DNA from: Actinoplanes philippinensis
GTDB lineage: Bacteria; Actinomycetota; Actinomycetes; Mycobacteriales; Micromonosporaceae
Direction: 5' to 3'
Length of the DNA stretch: 64,000 bases
Assembly: GCF_900113015.1 (NCBI RefSeq)
Contig: NZ_FONV01000019.1
Location: forward strand, 1 to 64,000
Translations under genes and position numbers: made by a program
The notes under the pieces: model-generated
What the model was told of the DNA's origin: nothing
The model's database searches: none
What the model saw: only the letters and a program-made list of their open reading frames with translations
Shown here: in pieces, positions 52,401-61,764 of the stretch
How the letters are laid out: each line of letters opens with the position of its first letter
How positions within the stretch are numbered: position 1 is the stretch's first letter

Positions 52401-52704
52401 CGGCGAGGCCGGTCACCTGGATGGCCTTGAGGACCGGCGGTGACGGGTTGACCAGGGTCACCGTGACGCCGGCCGCGGCGGCCGAGTTGCGGACGCTGAC
52501 CAGGGCGCCCAGGGCGTACGAGTCGATCAGGGTCACGTCGGAGACGTCGATCTGCAGGAATCGGTAGGTGGACGCGCTCGCTGCCGCCGCCAGGTTGTCG
52601 CGGACCTCGTCGGCGTCGGCGAGGTCGAGCTCGCCGGACAGGGCCGCACGCAGGGTGATGCCGTCGTTGCTGGTCGCGTACATGATCAAAGCGCTGCCGG
52701 ACAT
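52381..52704 (-). CDS. STAS domain anti-sigma factor antagonist
   Basis: This 107-residue STAS protein has LRAALSGELDLADADEVRDNLAAA and the conserved VTLIDSYALGALVSVRN with the phosphorylatable Ser. No kinase partner is adjacent, unlike the pair at 27.6-28.3 kb. The ATG at 52704 is preferred, with GAGGG just upstream; one 21 nt downstream is possible. The 3' end is built into the 31-bp repeat array. Confidence 0.85.
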   Translation of the reverse strand: MSGSALIMYATSNDGITLRAALSGELDLADADEVRDNLAAAASASTYRFLQIDVSDVTLIDSYALGALVSVRNSAAAAGVTVTLVNPSPPVLKAIQVTGLAEVFGLP

Positions 52705-52812
52705 CCCTCGACCGTAGCGGTGATCGACAAGTCGCGCCCGTCGAGGGCTCTCCACTGTGGCCGATCATTGCCTTTGTGTGACGGGGTCCGTACGATCGTG
52801 TTACCGATCCGC

Positions 52813-52826
52813 GTGAAACGTTTCAC
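52813..52826. promoter_or_regulatory. LacI-type operator upstream of GH78
   Basis: GTGAAACGTTTCAC is a perfect 14-bp palindrome with central CG, the form of LacI-family operators, 71 bp upstream of the rhamnosidase ATG. Confidence 0.55.
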
Positions 52827-52896
52827 CACCGTGTAACACCTGCTCGGCGCGTCCCCCGCGCCGCGATCCGGCATGCCCCGATCGAAAGGGTGATCC

Positions 52897-55800
52897 ATGC
52901 GCCTTCGTCCCGCCGTCCGATGGGCGGCAACCTCCCTCCTCGCCCTCACGCTGTGCCTTTCCGGCACCCCGGCGCCGGCCACCGCCGCCGGACCCGCCCC
53001 GGCCGTCACCGGTCTCACCGTCGAGGGCGTTCCCGGCGCCCTCGGCATCGACACCGCGGCGCCCCGGCTCGGCTGGCTGATCAGCTCCGCACAGCGCGGG
53101 GTCCTGCAGTCCGCGTACCAGATCAGGGTGGCCTCGACCACCGCCCGCCTCGCCGCCGGACGTGCCGATGTCTGGGACAGCGGCCGGACCGCCGGCGACA
53201 ACTCCACCCAGGTCGCCTACGGCGGCCCCGCCCTCACCTCGGCCACCCGCTACCACTGGCAGGTCCGTGTCTGGGACGCCGCCGGCCGTGCCTCCGCCTG
53301 GAGCGCGCCGTCGTGGTGGGAGACCGGCCTGCTGCGCCCGGAGGACTGGCAGGCGAAGTGGATCGGCCGGGAGCGGCCCAGCAGCTCCTGGTCGGACTAC
53401 ACGGTCGACGTGCGCCTCACTGTCACCCGGGACGCGGCGGGCGTGTTCTTCCGGGCGAGGAGCGTCAACGACGCCTACATGTGGCAGCTGGCGAACTTCG
53501 GCAACGCCCCGGTGCTGCGCCCGCACGTGCGTACCGGCGGCTCCTGGCAGCTGCTCAAACAGGTGCCGATCGACGGCGTGATCGCGCCCGCCGACTTCAA
53601 CAAGCCGCACGACCTGCGGATCGAGGCCGGCGGCAGCACCATCCGCACGTTCGTCGACGGCACCCTGGTCGACACCACGGTCGACACCCGGCACGGCAGC
53701 GGGACGATCGGGGTGCGTACCTCGGATCCGGAGTCCGCGATCGTGCACGCGGTGAAGCTCACGGTCGGCGGCCGGGTGGAGGTCGACGCCGACCTGACCA
53801 CCGGGACCAACCCGTTCACCGCCGGCACGCCGGGCCCGCGGGGGCTGACCGTGTCCGGCTCGACCGAGACGCTGCTGGCCGACCCGGGCGGGAAACCGCT
53901 GCTGCGCCACGAGTTCCGCGTCGATCGCGAGGTCGGCCGGGCCCGGATCTACGCGACCGCGCTCGGCGTCTACGAGCTGTCGCTCAACGGCGCCAGGGTC
54001 GGCGACCACCAGCTCGCGCCCGGCTGGACCGACTACGCCAAACGCGTCCAGTACCAGACCTTCGACGTCACCGGGCAGCTCGTCGCCGGGGACAACACGA
54101 TCGGGGCGATGCTCGGCGACGGCTGGTACTCCGGCTCCATCGCCTGGCTCGGCGACAAGCTCTACGGACAGCGGCCGGAACTGCTCGCGCAACTGCGCAT
54201 CGACTACACCGACGGCACGTCGCAGATCATCGGCAGCGACGGCGGCTGGCGTACCGCCGACGGGCCGGTGCTGCGCGGCGACAACATCCACGGTGAGACG
54301 TACGACGCCCGCCGCGACCCGCCGGGCTGGCGCCGCTCGGCCTTCGACGACACCGCCTGGTCCCCGGCCGCCGTCCGGGACACCACCGTCGACGACCCGA
54401 CGAGACGCCTGGTGGCGCAGGTCGACCCGCCGGTGAAGGTGACCGGGGAACTGCCCGCGAAGGCGCTCACCCAGCCCCGCCCCGGGGTGTGGGTCGTCGA
54501 CCTGGGCCAGAACATGGTCGGCTCGGTCCGCCTCCGGGTCAGCGGTGACGCCGGCCGGACGGTCCGGATCCGCCACGCCGAGGTCCTCAACCCGGACGGC
54601 ACCGTCTACACCGCCAACCTGCGGACCGCCCAGGCCACCGACAACTACACCCTGGCCGGCACGGGCGCCGAGGTGTACGAGCCACGCTTCACGTTCCACG
54701 GCTTCCGCTACGTGGAGCTGAGCAACTTCCCCGGCACTCCGGACCTGTCCACGGTGACCGGCCGGGTGATGGGCACGGCGGCGCCGTTCACCGGGGAGCT
54801 GACCACCTCCGACCCGATGATCAACAAGTTGCAGAGCAACATCGTCTGGGGGCAGCGCGGCAACTTCCTGTCGGTGCCGACCGACACCCCGGCCCGCGAC
54901 GAGCGCCTGGGCTGGACCGGTGACATCAGCGTGTTCGCCGAGACGGCCACCTACAACATGGACTCGCTGAGCTTCCTCACCAAGTGGCTGGCCGACATGC
55001 GCGACGCCCAGTCGGCCAACGGCGCCTACCCGGACGTGGCGCCGCGCAGCTGCTGCGGCGAGGGCGTGTCCGGCTGGGCGGACGCCGGCATCACCGTGCC
55101 GTACACGCTGTGGAAACGCTACGGCGACACGGCGGTCCTGGTGGCGCACTACGACTCGATGCGCCGGTACGTCGACTACGTGCAGGCCACCAGCCGGGGA
55201 CTGCTGCGGCCGGACGCCGGGCCGTACCTCGACTGGCTCAACCTGGACGACCCGACTCCGGCCGGCGTGGTCGGGACCGCTTACGCGGCGTACAGCACCA
55301 GGCTCTTCGCCGAGATGGCCGCGGCCCTGGGCCGCACCGCCGACGCCGAGCGGTACGGCGCTCGCGCCACCGCCGTGAAACAGGCGTTCGCCGACGCCTA
55401 CCTGTCCGCCGACGGCCGCATCGAGGGGGACAGCCAGACCGCGTACGTCCTGGCGCTGAGCATGGACCTGGTGCCGGACGCGCTGCGCGACGCCGCCGGG
55501 AAACGGCTCGCCGACCGGGTCGCGTCCCGAGAACACCACCTGTCCACCGGCTTCCTCGGCACGCCCGACCTGCTGCCGGCGCTCACCGACACCGGCAACC
55601 TGGACATCGCCTACCGGCTGCTGACCAACCGGGACTACCCGTCGTGGGGCTACGAGATCGCGCGCGGCGCCACCACGATCTGGGAGCGGTGGGACTCGAT
55701 CAAACCCGACGGCAGCTTCGGCGACGTCGGCATGAACTCCTTCAACCACTACGCGTACGGCGCGGTCGGCGACTGGATGTACCGGACCATCGGCGGCCTG

Positions 55801-57189
55801 CGCCCGGACGACGCGGCACCCGGATACCGGCACGTCACCATCGCGCCGAAGCCGGGCGGCGGCCTCACGTCGGCTCGGGCGAGCTACCGGTCGCGGTACG
55901 GCCGGTTCGTCAGCGACTGGAGACTCGACGCGGCCGGGCAGATGGCGCTGAACGTGACGGTCCCCGGTAACACGACGGCCACCGTGGAGATCCCCGCGGC
56001 GAGCCGGTGGGTGGTGACCGAGGGCGGCCGGCCGGCCGAGCGGGCCGACGGGGTCACGTTCGTGCGGATGAACGGCGACAGCGCGGTCTTCACCGTCGGC
56101 TCCGGCAGCTACCGGTTCGCTGTCGACGCGAGCGCGTCGGTCCGGGTGGTGAGCGGGGAGCCGCTGCCCGGCTCGGTCGTCCGGGTCGAGGCGAGCCTGC
56201 GCAACACGGGCGCCACCCCGCTCACCGGCGTGCGGTTCGCGCTGCCGGCCCCGGCGGGCTGGACCGTGACGCCGCTCCGGCCGGCGCCGTCGTCGGTGCG
56301 GCCCGGCGGCACGGCGACCGCCCGCTACGACGTCCGCATCCCCGCGAGCCAGGATCCCGGCGACGTGACCCTCGCCGGGACCGTCGGCTACCGGCGGCCC
56401 GGCCGTGCCGTCACCCTGCCGGTCGGCGCCACGCTCACCGTCGCGCCACCGGTCGAGATCACCCGGTTCGCCGCCGACCGGGACACCGTGGACCCGGGCG
56501 GCGTCACCACCGTCACGGTGACGCTGCGCAACCGCTCGACGGTCCGCGCCGGGGGAGACCTCACCGTGGCCGGCCCGCCCGGCTGGCCCGCCGGCCCGGC
56601 CCGGCGCTACGACCTGGCCGCCGGGCAGGAACGGACGGTGACGGCGGCGGTCACCGCGCCGATGACGGTCACCGAGGGCGCCGCCACCCTCACCGCCGCC
56701 GCGGGATCGACCGCCACCACCGAGGTGCGGGTGGTGCTCGCCGCGCCGCCACCGGACGCCGCCGACCACGCCGACCTGGGCGACAGCGCCTCGGAGCAGG
56801 CCCACCACCTGACCGCCTCGGCGACCTCCGGCGTCAACACCGAGGCCGGGCGGACCCGGCGTTACACCCAGCAGGGCGTCGGCGGCGGGTACTTCGAGTT
56901 CGACCTCGCGGTCACCCCCGGCCGCCCGTTCGTGCTGCGGGCCGTCGAGACCTACAACCAGGCGCAGACCAAGGACTACGACGTCCTGGTCGACGGCGTC
57001 GTCGTGCACTCCCGCGCCCATCGGCGCACCGAGGGCGGTGAGGGCGTCGTCACCTACCAGGTCCTGGTGGACCGCGCCGACTTCGCCGCCGACGGGACGG
57101 TCCGTGTCCGCTTCGCCGAAGACATCGACGGGCGCAATTATGACCCGTCGATCGCCGACGTCTGGTCAGTGCCCGTGACCAGCGGGTAG
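52897..57189 (+). CDS. Secreted multidomain GH78 alpha-L-rhamnosidase
   Basis: This 1430-residue enzyme would release L-rhamnose from pectin (RG-I), glycosides or gums outside the cell. After a signal peptide (cleavage near ATAAG) come an N-terminal Fn3-like domain with a concanavalin/LamG-like insertion (about residues 160-310) and beta domains. The (alpha/alpha)6 catalytic domain has acid motif ARDERLGWTGD (Glu669) and base motif TTIWERWDS (Glu930), and a C-terminal beta domain. Beyond about 1080 it has two NEW3-like Ig modules (VRVEASLRNTGATPLTGV; TVTVTLRNRSTVRAGG) and a terminal jelly-roll-like module. GAAAGGG precedes the ATG. A LacI-type operator lies upstream. Confidence 0.92.
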   Translation: MRLRPAVRWAATSLLALTLCLSGTPAPATAAGPAPAVTGLTVEGVPGALGIDTAAPRLGWLISSAQRGVLQSAYQIRVASTTARLAAGRADVWDSGRTAGDNSTQVAYGGPALTSATRYHWQVRVWDAAGRASAWSAPSWWETGLLRPEDWQAKWIGRERPSSSWSDYTVDVRLTVTRDAAGVFFRARSVNDAYMWQLANFGNAPVLRPHVRTGGSWQLLKQVPIDGVIAPADFNKPHDLRIEAGGSTIRTFVDGTLVDTTVDTRHGSGTIGVRTSDPESAIVHAVKLTVGGRVEVDADLTTGTNPFTAGTPGPRGLTVSGSTETLLADPGGKPLLRHEFRVDREVGRARIYATALGVYELSLNGARVGDHQLAPGWTDYAKRVQYQTFDVTGQLVAGDNTIGAMLGDGWYSGSIAWLGDKLYGQRPELLAQLRIDYTDGTSQIIGSDGGWRTADGPVLRGDNIHGETYDARRDPPGWRRSAFDDTAWSPAAVRDTTVDDPTRRLVAQVDPPVKVTGELPAKALTQPRPGVWVVDLGQNMVGSVRLRVSGDAGRTVRIRHAEVLNPDGTVYTANLRTAQATDNYTLAGTGAEVYEPRFTFHGFRYVELSNFPGTPDLSTVTGRVMGTAAPFTGELTTSDPMINKLQSNIVWGQRGNFLSVPTDTPARDERLGWTGDISVFAETATYNMDSLSFLTKWLADMRDAQSANGAYPDVAPRSCCGEGVSGWADAGITVPYTLWKRYGDTAVLVAHYDSMRRYVDYVQATSRGLLRPDAGPYLDWLNLDDPTPAGVVGTAYAAYSTRLFAEMAAALGRTADAERYGARATAVKQAFADAYLSADGRIEGDSQTAYVLALSMDLVPDALRDAAGKRLADRVASREHHLSTGFLGTPDLLPALTDTGNLDIAYRLLTNRDYPSWGYEIARGATTIWERWDSIKPDGSFGDVGMNSFNHYAYGAVGDWMYRTIGGLRPDDAAPGYRHVTIAPKPGGGLTSARASYRSRYGRFVSDWRLDAAGQMALNVTVPGNTTATVEIPAASRWVVTEGGRPAERADGVTFVRMNGDSAVFTVGSGSYRFAVDASASVRVVSGEPLPGSVVRVEASLRNTGATPLTGVRFALPAPAGWTVTPLRPAPSSVRPGGTATARYDVRIPASQDPGDVTLAGTVGYRRPGRAVTLPVGATLTVAPPVEITRFAADRDTVDPGGVTTVTVTLRNRSTVRAGGDLTVAGPPGWPAGPARRYDLAAGQERTVTAAVTAPMTVTEGAATLTAAAGSTATTEVRVVLAAPPPDAADHADLGDSASEQAHHLTASATSGVNTEAGRTRRYTQQGVGGGYFEFDLAVTPGRPFVLRAVETYNQAQTKDYDVLVDGVVVHSRAHRRTEGGEGVVTYQVLVDRADFAADGTVRVRFAEDIDGRNYDPSIADVWSVPVTSG

Positions 57190-57194
57190 GCGGC

Positions 57195-57238
57195 GTCCAG
57201 GTGGTGTCCAGTCCGCATCCAGCCCGGCTGCATAGCGT
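57195..57238 (+). promoter_or_regulatory. SARP-type direct repeats and -10 box of the DUF4394 gene
   Basis: GTCCAGG (57195), GTCCAGT (57206) and ATCCAGC (57217) are heptamers spaced exactly 11 bp apart. After 9 nt comes TAGCGT (57233-57238), a good -10. This is the geometry of promoters activated by SARP proteins, with repeats in place of a -35 box. Confidence 0.6.
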
Positions 57239-57286
57239 CGGCCACAGCAGACCACCGACAGCGGGAAACCGGAAGAGGACACCACC

Positions 57287-58153
57287 ATGAGGACCCACAT
57301 CAAGAAGGTCATCGCCGCGGCTGCCGCGGTCGTCACCACGACGACCGCGGTGGTCGTCGGCCTCAGCGGCGGCGGCGCGTCCGCCTCGACACCCCGGCTG
57401 ACGGCGTTCGGGATCGCCGGCGGCGGCACGCGGATGCTCCAGTTCTGGACCGATACGCCGGAGGAGAACGACTGGGTCCGCCGCATCGTCGGTCTGAGCG
57501 GCGACACGGCTGTCATCGGCATCGACATCCGCGTCCAGGACGGCCTGCTGTACGCCGTCGGCAACCAGGGCGGCATCTACACCATCGGCATCCCCAGCGC
57601 GACCGCCACGAAGGTCTCCCAGTTGCAGGTCCCGCTCTACGGCACCAACTTCGACGTCGACTTCAACCCGGCCGCCGACCGGCTCCGGGTGATCAGCGAC
57701 AACGGGCAGAACCTGCGGCACAACCTGGCCGACCACAGCACCGTCGAGGACACCACGCTCACCACCCCGCCGCTGACCGGCCCGGCCCGGGGCGTCACGG
57801 CCGCCGCCTACACCAACAACGACCTGGACGCCGCCACCAACACCACTCTCTTCGACATCAACACCACGACCGACCAGGTGATCATCCAGTCACCGGCGAA
57901 CAACGGCCTGCTGGTGGCGACCGGCAACCTCGGCTTCAACGCCGACGCCAACGCCGGTTTCGACATCTTCAGCGACCTCACCAACGGCCGGACCACTGGT
58001 GCGATCGCCTTCGCCAGCCTCACCCCGGTGGTGCCGGCCGGTCAGATCCCGGTGCAGAACTTCTACCGCATCGATCTGCTCACCGGCACGCCGACCCTGA
58101 TCGAGACCTTCCCGCTGGACGTCACCGACGTCGCGATCGCCCTCGACAAGTAG
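57287..58153 (+). CDS. Secreted DUF4394 protein
   Basis: This 288-residue protein has an N-terminal signal peptide (KKVIAAAAAVVTTTTAVVVG; cleavage near ASAS) and a DUF4394 beta-propeller-like domain. The domain has repeated blocks DIRVQDGLLYAVGNQGGIYTI, NFDVDFNPAADRLRVISDNGQNLR and NLGFNADANAGFDIF. Function unknown; relatives are extracellular. GGAAGAGG precedes the ATG. The SARP-like repeats in its promoter and the convergent SARP gene suggest direct control. Confidence 0.85.
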   Translation: MRTHIKKVIAAAAAVVTTTTAVVVGLSGGGASASTPRLTAFGIAGGGTRMLQFWTDTPEENDWVRRIVGLSGDTAVIGIDIRVQDGLLYAVGNQGGIYTIGIPSATATKVSQLQVPLYGTNFDVDFNPAADRLRVISDNGQNLRHNLADHSTVEDTTLTTPPLTGPARGVTAAAYTNNDLDAATNTTLFDINTTTDQVIIQSPANNGLLVATGNLGFNADANAGFDIFSDLTNGRTTGAIAFASLTPVVPAGQIPVQNFYRIDLLTGTPTLIETFPLDVTDVAIALDK

Positions 58154-58193
58154 CGGGGCCGCCGGCCGCCGGCGTGGGGCGCCGGGACCCGCC

Positions 58194-61073
58194 CTACGCC
58201 GGCAACCCGGCGAGTCCCTTCTCGGCGCGCGACTGCTCGTAGCGGAACCCGATCTCCCCGGCGATCCGCAGCGCCGACAGATGATGCGCCCGCGCGTCGG
58301 CCAGCCTGCCGGTCGACGCCGCGGCAGCGCCGAGACTGTTGCTCACCCGGGCCTCACCGGCGCGCTCACCGATCCGGCGGAACAGGGCGAGCGCCTCACC
58401 GAGCCGGTCCTCGGCCCGCCGGTGCTCGCCGCGCAGCACGTCGACACCGCCCAGACCGTCCAGCGCGTACGCCGTGCCGGCCACCTCGGCAGTGCCGGCG
58501 AACACCGACAGCGCCCGCTCGTAGTGGTCGGCCGCCTCCGCGGAACGGCCCGAGGAGGACTCGACATGACCGAGATAGAGCAGGGCGTACGCCTCACCGA
58601 TCGCGTCGCCGATGTCGTGACAGATCGCCGCCGACGCCCGCAGATCCCGCGCCGCGTCCTCGTGACGGCCCTGCCGCAGCCGTACCTGACCGAGGTTGCC
58701 CAGGCCACGCGCCTCCCCGGCCCGGTCCCCGCTGTGCCGGGCCACCGCGACCACCTCGCCGAGGAACCGGGCCGCCTCCGCGTACCGTCCCTGCCACTGG
58801 TAGAGATGACCGAGGTTGCCGAGCGCCCGCACCCGGACCAGCGTGTCGCCGACCTCGCGCGCCAGCTCCACGGCCCGCTGCAATTCGGCGCCCGCCTCCT
58901 CGTACCGCGCCTGCTGAACGTGCAGCACCCCCAGGTTGATCCGCAGCTGCGCCGCACCGCGCGGGTCCGGCAGGCTCTCCGCGGCCCGCAGCGCGTGCTC
59001 GTGCAGCGCCACCGCATCGGTGTAGTGGCCGCCGCTCTCCAGATACCGCAGCAGCACCTGGGCCAGCTGCACCGCATACCACTCCTGGCCGTGCGCCACC
59101 GCGTGTACGGCCGTGGCCACCAGGTTCGCCCGTTCGGCGTCCAGCCAGGCCAGCGCGGTCGTGTCCCGCAGCACCGGCGGCGGGCCCGGCGGCTGCGGCA
59201 CGTGCGGACGCCGGCCACGTTCGGCCGGATACAGCAGATCCATCGCGGTGGCCGCGGTGTGCAGGTAGAAGTCCAGCACCGCGCGGGGCAGACCGGCTTC
59301 GCCGGCCTTCAGAGCGAGATCCCTGGCGTACGCCCGGAGCAGGTCGTGCATGCCGAACCGGTCCCCGCCGCGCTGCACCAGATGACTCCCGGCCAGCAGC
59401 TCCAGATGCTCCCGCGCCTGCTCCCGGGTCCCGCCGATGAGCGCGGCCACCGCGGGAACGTCCACGTCGGTGCCCGGATGGTGCCCGAGCAGCCGGAACG
59501 TCCGAGCGGCCCCGGACGGCAGATCCCGGTACGACCAGGAGAACACCACGGCGATGTCGGAGTGCGGATCACCGGTCGACAGCAGGCCCAGCCGGCCCCG
59601 GTGATCGGCCAGCTCACCGACCACCGACGCCAGCGTCGCCGGCGCCCGCCGGTGCACCAGCTCGGCCGCGATCCGCAGCGCCAGCGGCAGCCGGGCACAG
59701 TGCGCGGCCAGCTCGTCGGCGGCCGCGGGATCCCCGGCGACACCCTCCCCGGCCAGCCGGCGCAGCAGGGCCAGGGCGTCGTCGCGGCGCAGCACGTCCA
59801 GGCTCAGCCGCCGGGCGCCGTGCCGCACGACCAGGCCGGGCAGCCCGTCCCGGCTGGTCACCACCACCACACTGCCGGCCGAACCGGGCAGCAGCGGGCG
59901 CACCTGGCCGGCCGACGCGGCATTGTCCAGCAGCACCAGCATCCGGCGCCGGTCCAGCAGGCTCCGGTACAGGGCGGCACGCTCCTCGGCGTCGGCGGGC
60001 ATCTGCTCACCGGGCAGGCCCAGCGACCGCAGGAACCGGGCCAGCGCCGCCTCCGGAGAAACCGGCTGCTCCGGGTCGTACCCCCGCAGGTCGATGTAGA
60101 GCTGACCGTCCGGGAACCGGTCCCGCGCCCGGTGCGCCCAGCGGGTCGCCAGGGCGGTCTTGCCGACACCGGCGGTGCCCGACACGATCGCGATCATCGT
60201 CGGGTCCGGTGGGCCGGTCAGCCGGTCCAGCTCGGCGAGCTCCCGGGCCCGGCCGGTGAACCCGGGCACGTCGGCGGGCAACTCGGCCGGCGCGGGGCGG
60301 CCCGCCGCCACCGACGGGCGGGCCGGTGCGCTCGCGCGGGCGTCCTCGGTGAGCAGGTCCTGGTGCGCGGCGGTCAGCTCGGCGCCCGGATCCACCCCCA
60401 GTTCGTCGGCGAGCCGCCGCCGTACCGTGTGGAACGTCGCGAACGCCTGCGCCCGCCGCCCTGCCGCGGCCAGCGCCCGGATCAGCCCGGCCTGGCCCGC
60501 CTCGTCCAGCGGATCGGCCGCCGTCACCTCCTCGAACGCGGCGATCGCCCGGCCGGCCTGCCCGGCCGCCAGCAGGGCCGCGCCGAGCCGGGCCAGCGCG
60601 GCCCGGTGCTCGGCCACGATCGACCGGACCCGCGGATGTCCGGCCAGCTGCGGCAGATCGGCGAACGGCTGCCCCTGCCACAGCGCCATCGCCTCGCTCA
60701 GCGTCTCCGTCGCGCCGGTGTCGGCGGCCCGGCGCAGCAGGCGGCGGAACCGCAGCAGGTCGATCCGGTCCGGCGGCACCACCAGGTGGTAGCCGTCGCC
60801 CAGATAGGGGAGCAGCTCACTGCGCGAGTGCGGGGCGCGGGACGGCTCTAGCACCCGGCGCAGCCGCTTCACGTGGGTCTGGATGACGTTGACGGCGCTG
60901 GCCGGGGGATCGTCGCCCCAGATCGCGTCGATCAGGCCCGGCAGGCCGACCGGCTGACCCCCGGCCAGCACCAGCAGGCCCAGCAGGGTCCGTTGCGCGG
61001 GCGGCCCCAGCACGATCGGCTCGTCGTCGTGCCAGGCGCGCATCGGCCCGAGCACCTGGATCCGTAGCGTCAT
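58194..61073 (-). CDS. SARP family regulator (AfsR-like: SARP-BTAD-NB-ARC-TPR)
   Basis: This 959-residue protein starts with an OmpR-type winged helix (LRIQVLGPMRAWHDDEPIVLGPPAQRTLLGLLVLAGG; AVNVIQTHVKRLRRVLEP). Next come the bacterial transcriptional activation domain (about 95-245), an NB-ARC domain (P-loop GTAGVGKTALATRWAH; MLVLLDNAASAGQVRPLLPG) and C-terminal TPRs (about 640-955). Such proteins bind 11-bp-phased direct repeats and recruit RNA polymerase, with the ATPase/TPR part gating activity. Direct GTCCAG repeats flank the gene on both sides. The ATG at 61073 begins the canonical N-terminus. Confidence 0.92.
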   Translation of the reverse strand: MTLRIQVLGPMRAWHDDEPIVLGPPAQRTLLGLLVLAGGQPVGLPGLIDAIWGDDPPASAVNVIQTHVKRLRRVLEPSRAPHSRSELLPYLGDGYHLVVPPDRIDLLRFRRLLRRAADTGATETLSEAMALWQGQPFADLPQLAGHPRVRSIVAEHRAALARLGAALLAAGQAGRAIAAFEEVTAADPLDEAGQAGLIRALAAAGRRAQAFATFHTVRRRLADELGVDPGAELTAAHQDLLTEDARASAPARPSVAAGRPAPAELPADVPGFTGRARELAELDRLTGPPDPTMIAIVSGTAGVGKTALATRWAHRARDRFPDGQLYIDLRGYDPEQPVSPEAALARFLRSLGLPGEQMPADAEERAALYRSLLDRRRMLVLLDNAASAGQVRPLLPGSAGSVVVVTSRDGLPGLVVRHGARRLSLDVLRRDDALALLRRLAGEGVAGDPAAADELAAHCARLPLALRIAAELVHRRAPATLASVVGELADHRGRLGLLSTGDPHSDIAVVFSWSYRDLPSGAARTFRLLGHHPGTDVDVPAVAALIGGTREQAREHLELLAGSHLVQRGGDRFGMHDLLRAYARDLALKAGEAGLPRAVLDFYLHTAATAMDLLYPAERGRRPHVPQPPGPPPVLRDTTALAWLDAERANLVATAVHAVAHGQEWYAVQLAQVLLRYLESGGHYTDAVALHEHALRAAESLPDPRGAAQLRINLGVLHVQQARYEEAGAELQRAVELAREVGDTLVRVRALGNLGHLYQWQGRYAEAARFLGEVVAVARHSGDRAGEARGLGNLGQVRLRQGRHEDAARDLRASAAICHDIGDAIGEAYALLYLGHVESSSGRSAEAADHYERALSVFAGTAEVAGTAYALDGLGGVDVLRGEHRRAEDRLGEALALFRRIGERAGEARVSNSLGAAAASTGRLADARAHHLSALRIAGEIGFRYEQSRAEKGLAGLPA

Positions 61074-61079
61074 CCCGCC

Positions 61080-61112
61080 GTCCAGTCCCCGTCCAGTCGA
61101 GTGACCCACAAT
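61080..61112 (+). promoter_or_regulatory. SARP-type direct repeats and -10 box of the CBM2 gene
   Basis: GTCCAGT at 61080-61086 and 61091-61097 (11-bp step) are followed after 9 nt by CACAAT (61107-61112). Spacing and heptamer match the site before the DUF4394 gene. The repeats lie 7-24 bp upstream of the SARP start codon on the other strand, so autoregulation is possible. Confidence 0.55.
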
Positions 61113-61159
61113 GCATCGACGTGAGTTTATCGAGTCGGACCGGGTGGAAGGAGCCGAAC

Positions 61160-61561
61160 ATGTCGCGAATCGGACGGGCGCTGGGGGTCCTGGTGGCGCT
61201 GGCGGGAGTCGCCGGGCCGGCCGGAGCCGCACGGGCGGCCGGGGCGGCGTGCGCGGTGGAGTACAAGGTGTCGCCGTACACCGGCGGCTTCACCACCGCG
61301 ATCACCGTGTTCAACACCGGCGACGTGGAGATCCGGGGCTGGACCTTCCGGTTCCCGCTGGACCCGGGCGCCACGGTCGCCGAGTTCTACAACGCCAACC
61401 TGGTCTCGCCGAGCACCGTCGTGGTCACCACGGCCAAGGACTGGAACTCGCTGGTGAAGCCGCTCACCAACATCTCGCTGGGTTTCCGGGCGATCGGCAC
61501 GCCCGGAGCCGACCCGGCCTGGTTCACCGTCAACGACCTCCCCTGCAGCCGCGTCGGCTGA
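61160..61561 (+). CDS. Secreted CBM2-like carbohydrate-binding protein
   Basis: This 133-residue protein consists of a signal peptide (about residues 1-28) and a single CBM2-like beta-sandwich. It has paired cysteines near both ends (Cys31, Cys129), GGFTTAITVFNTGDVEIRGWTFRFPLDPG and AKDWNSLVKPLTNISLGFRAIGTP. There is no catalytic domain. CBM2 modules bind cellulose, chitin or xylan by surface Trp; some usual Trp positions here are Phe/Tyr, so affinity is uncertain. GAAGGAG at 61147-61153 sets the ATG at 61160. SARP-like repeats lie upstream. Confidence 0.8.
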   Translation: MSRIGRALGVLVALAGVAGPAGAARAAGAACAVEYKVSPYTGGFTTAITVFNTGDVEIRGWTFRFPLDPGATVAEFYNANLVSPSTVVVTTAKDWNSLVKPLTNISLGFRAIGTPGADPAWFTVNDLPCSRVG

Positions 61562-61764
61562 CCTACCCATGACTGATCTCGCCCGGCATCGGGTCCTCTT
61601 CCGCGGTCTCGGCCGGACAACGGCGTCCCGGTAAAGCCTCACCGTCGGCCGCCCGGCCGACCGGGCACACGGGTCGGACGTCCTGGCTGGTACGGGCGGT
61701 CCGCCCGGCCGATCCGGGCGCGAAAGTGGCCCGGCCGGGACATGCCCCGCCGCACACTGAGCCG

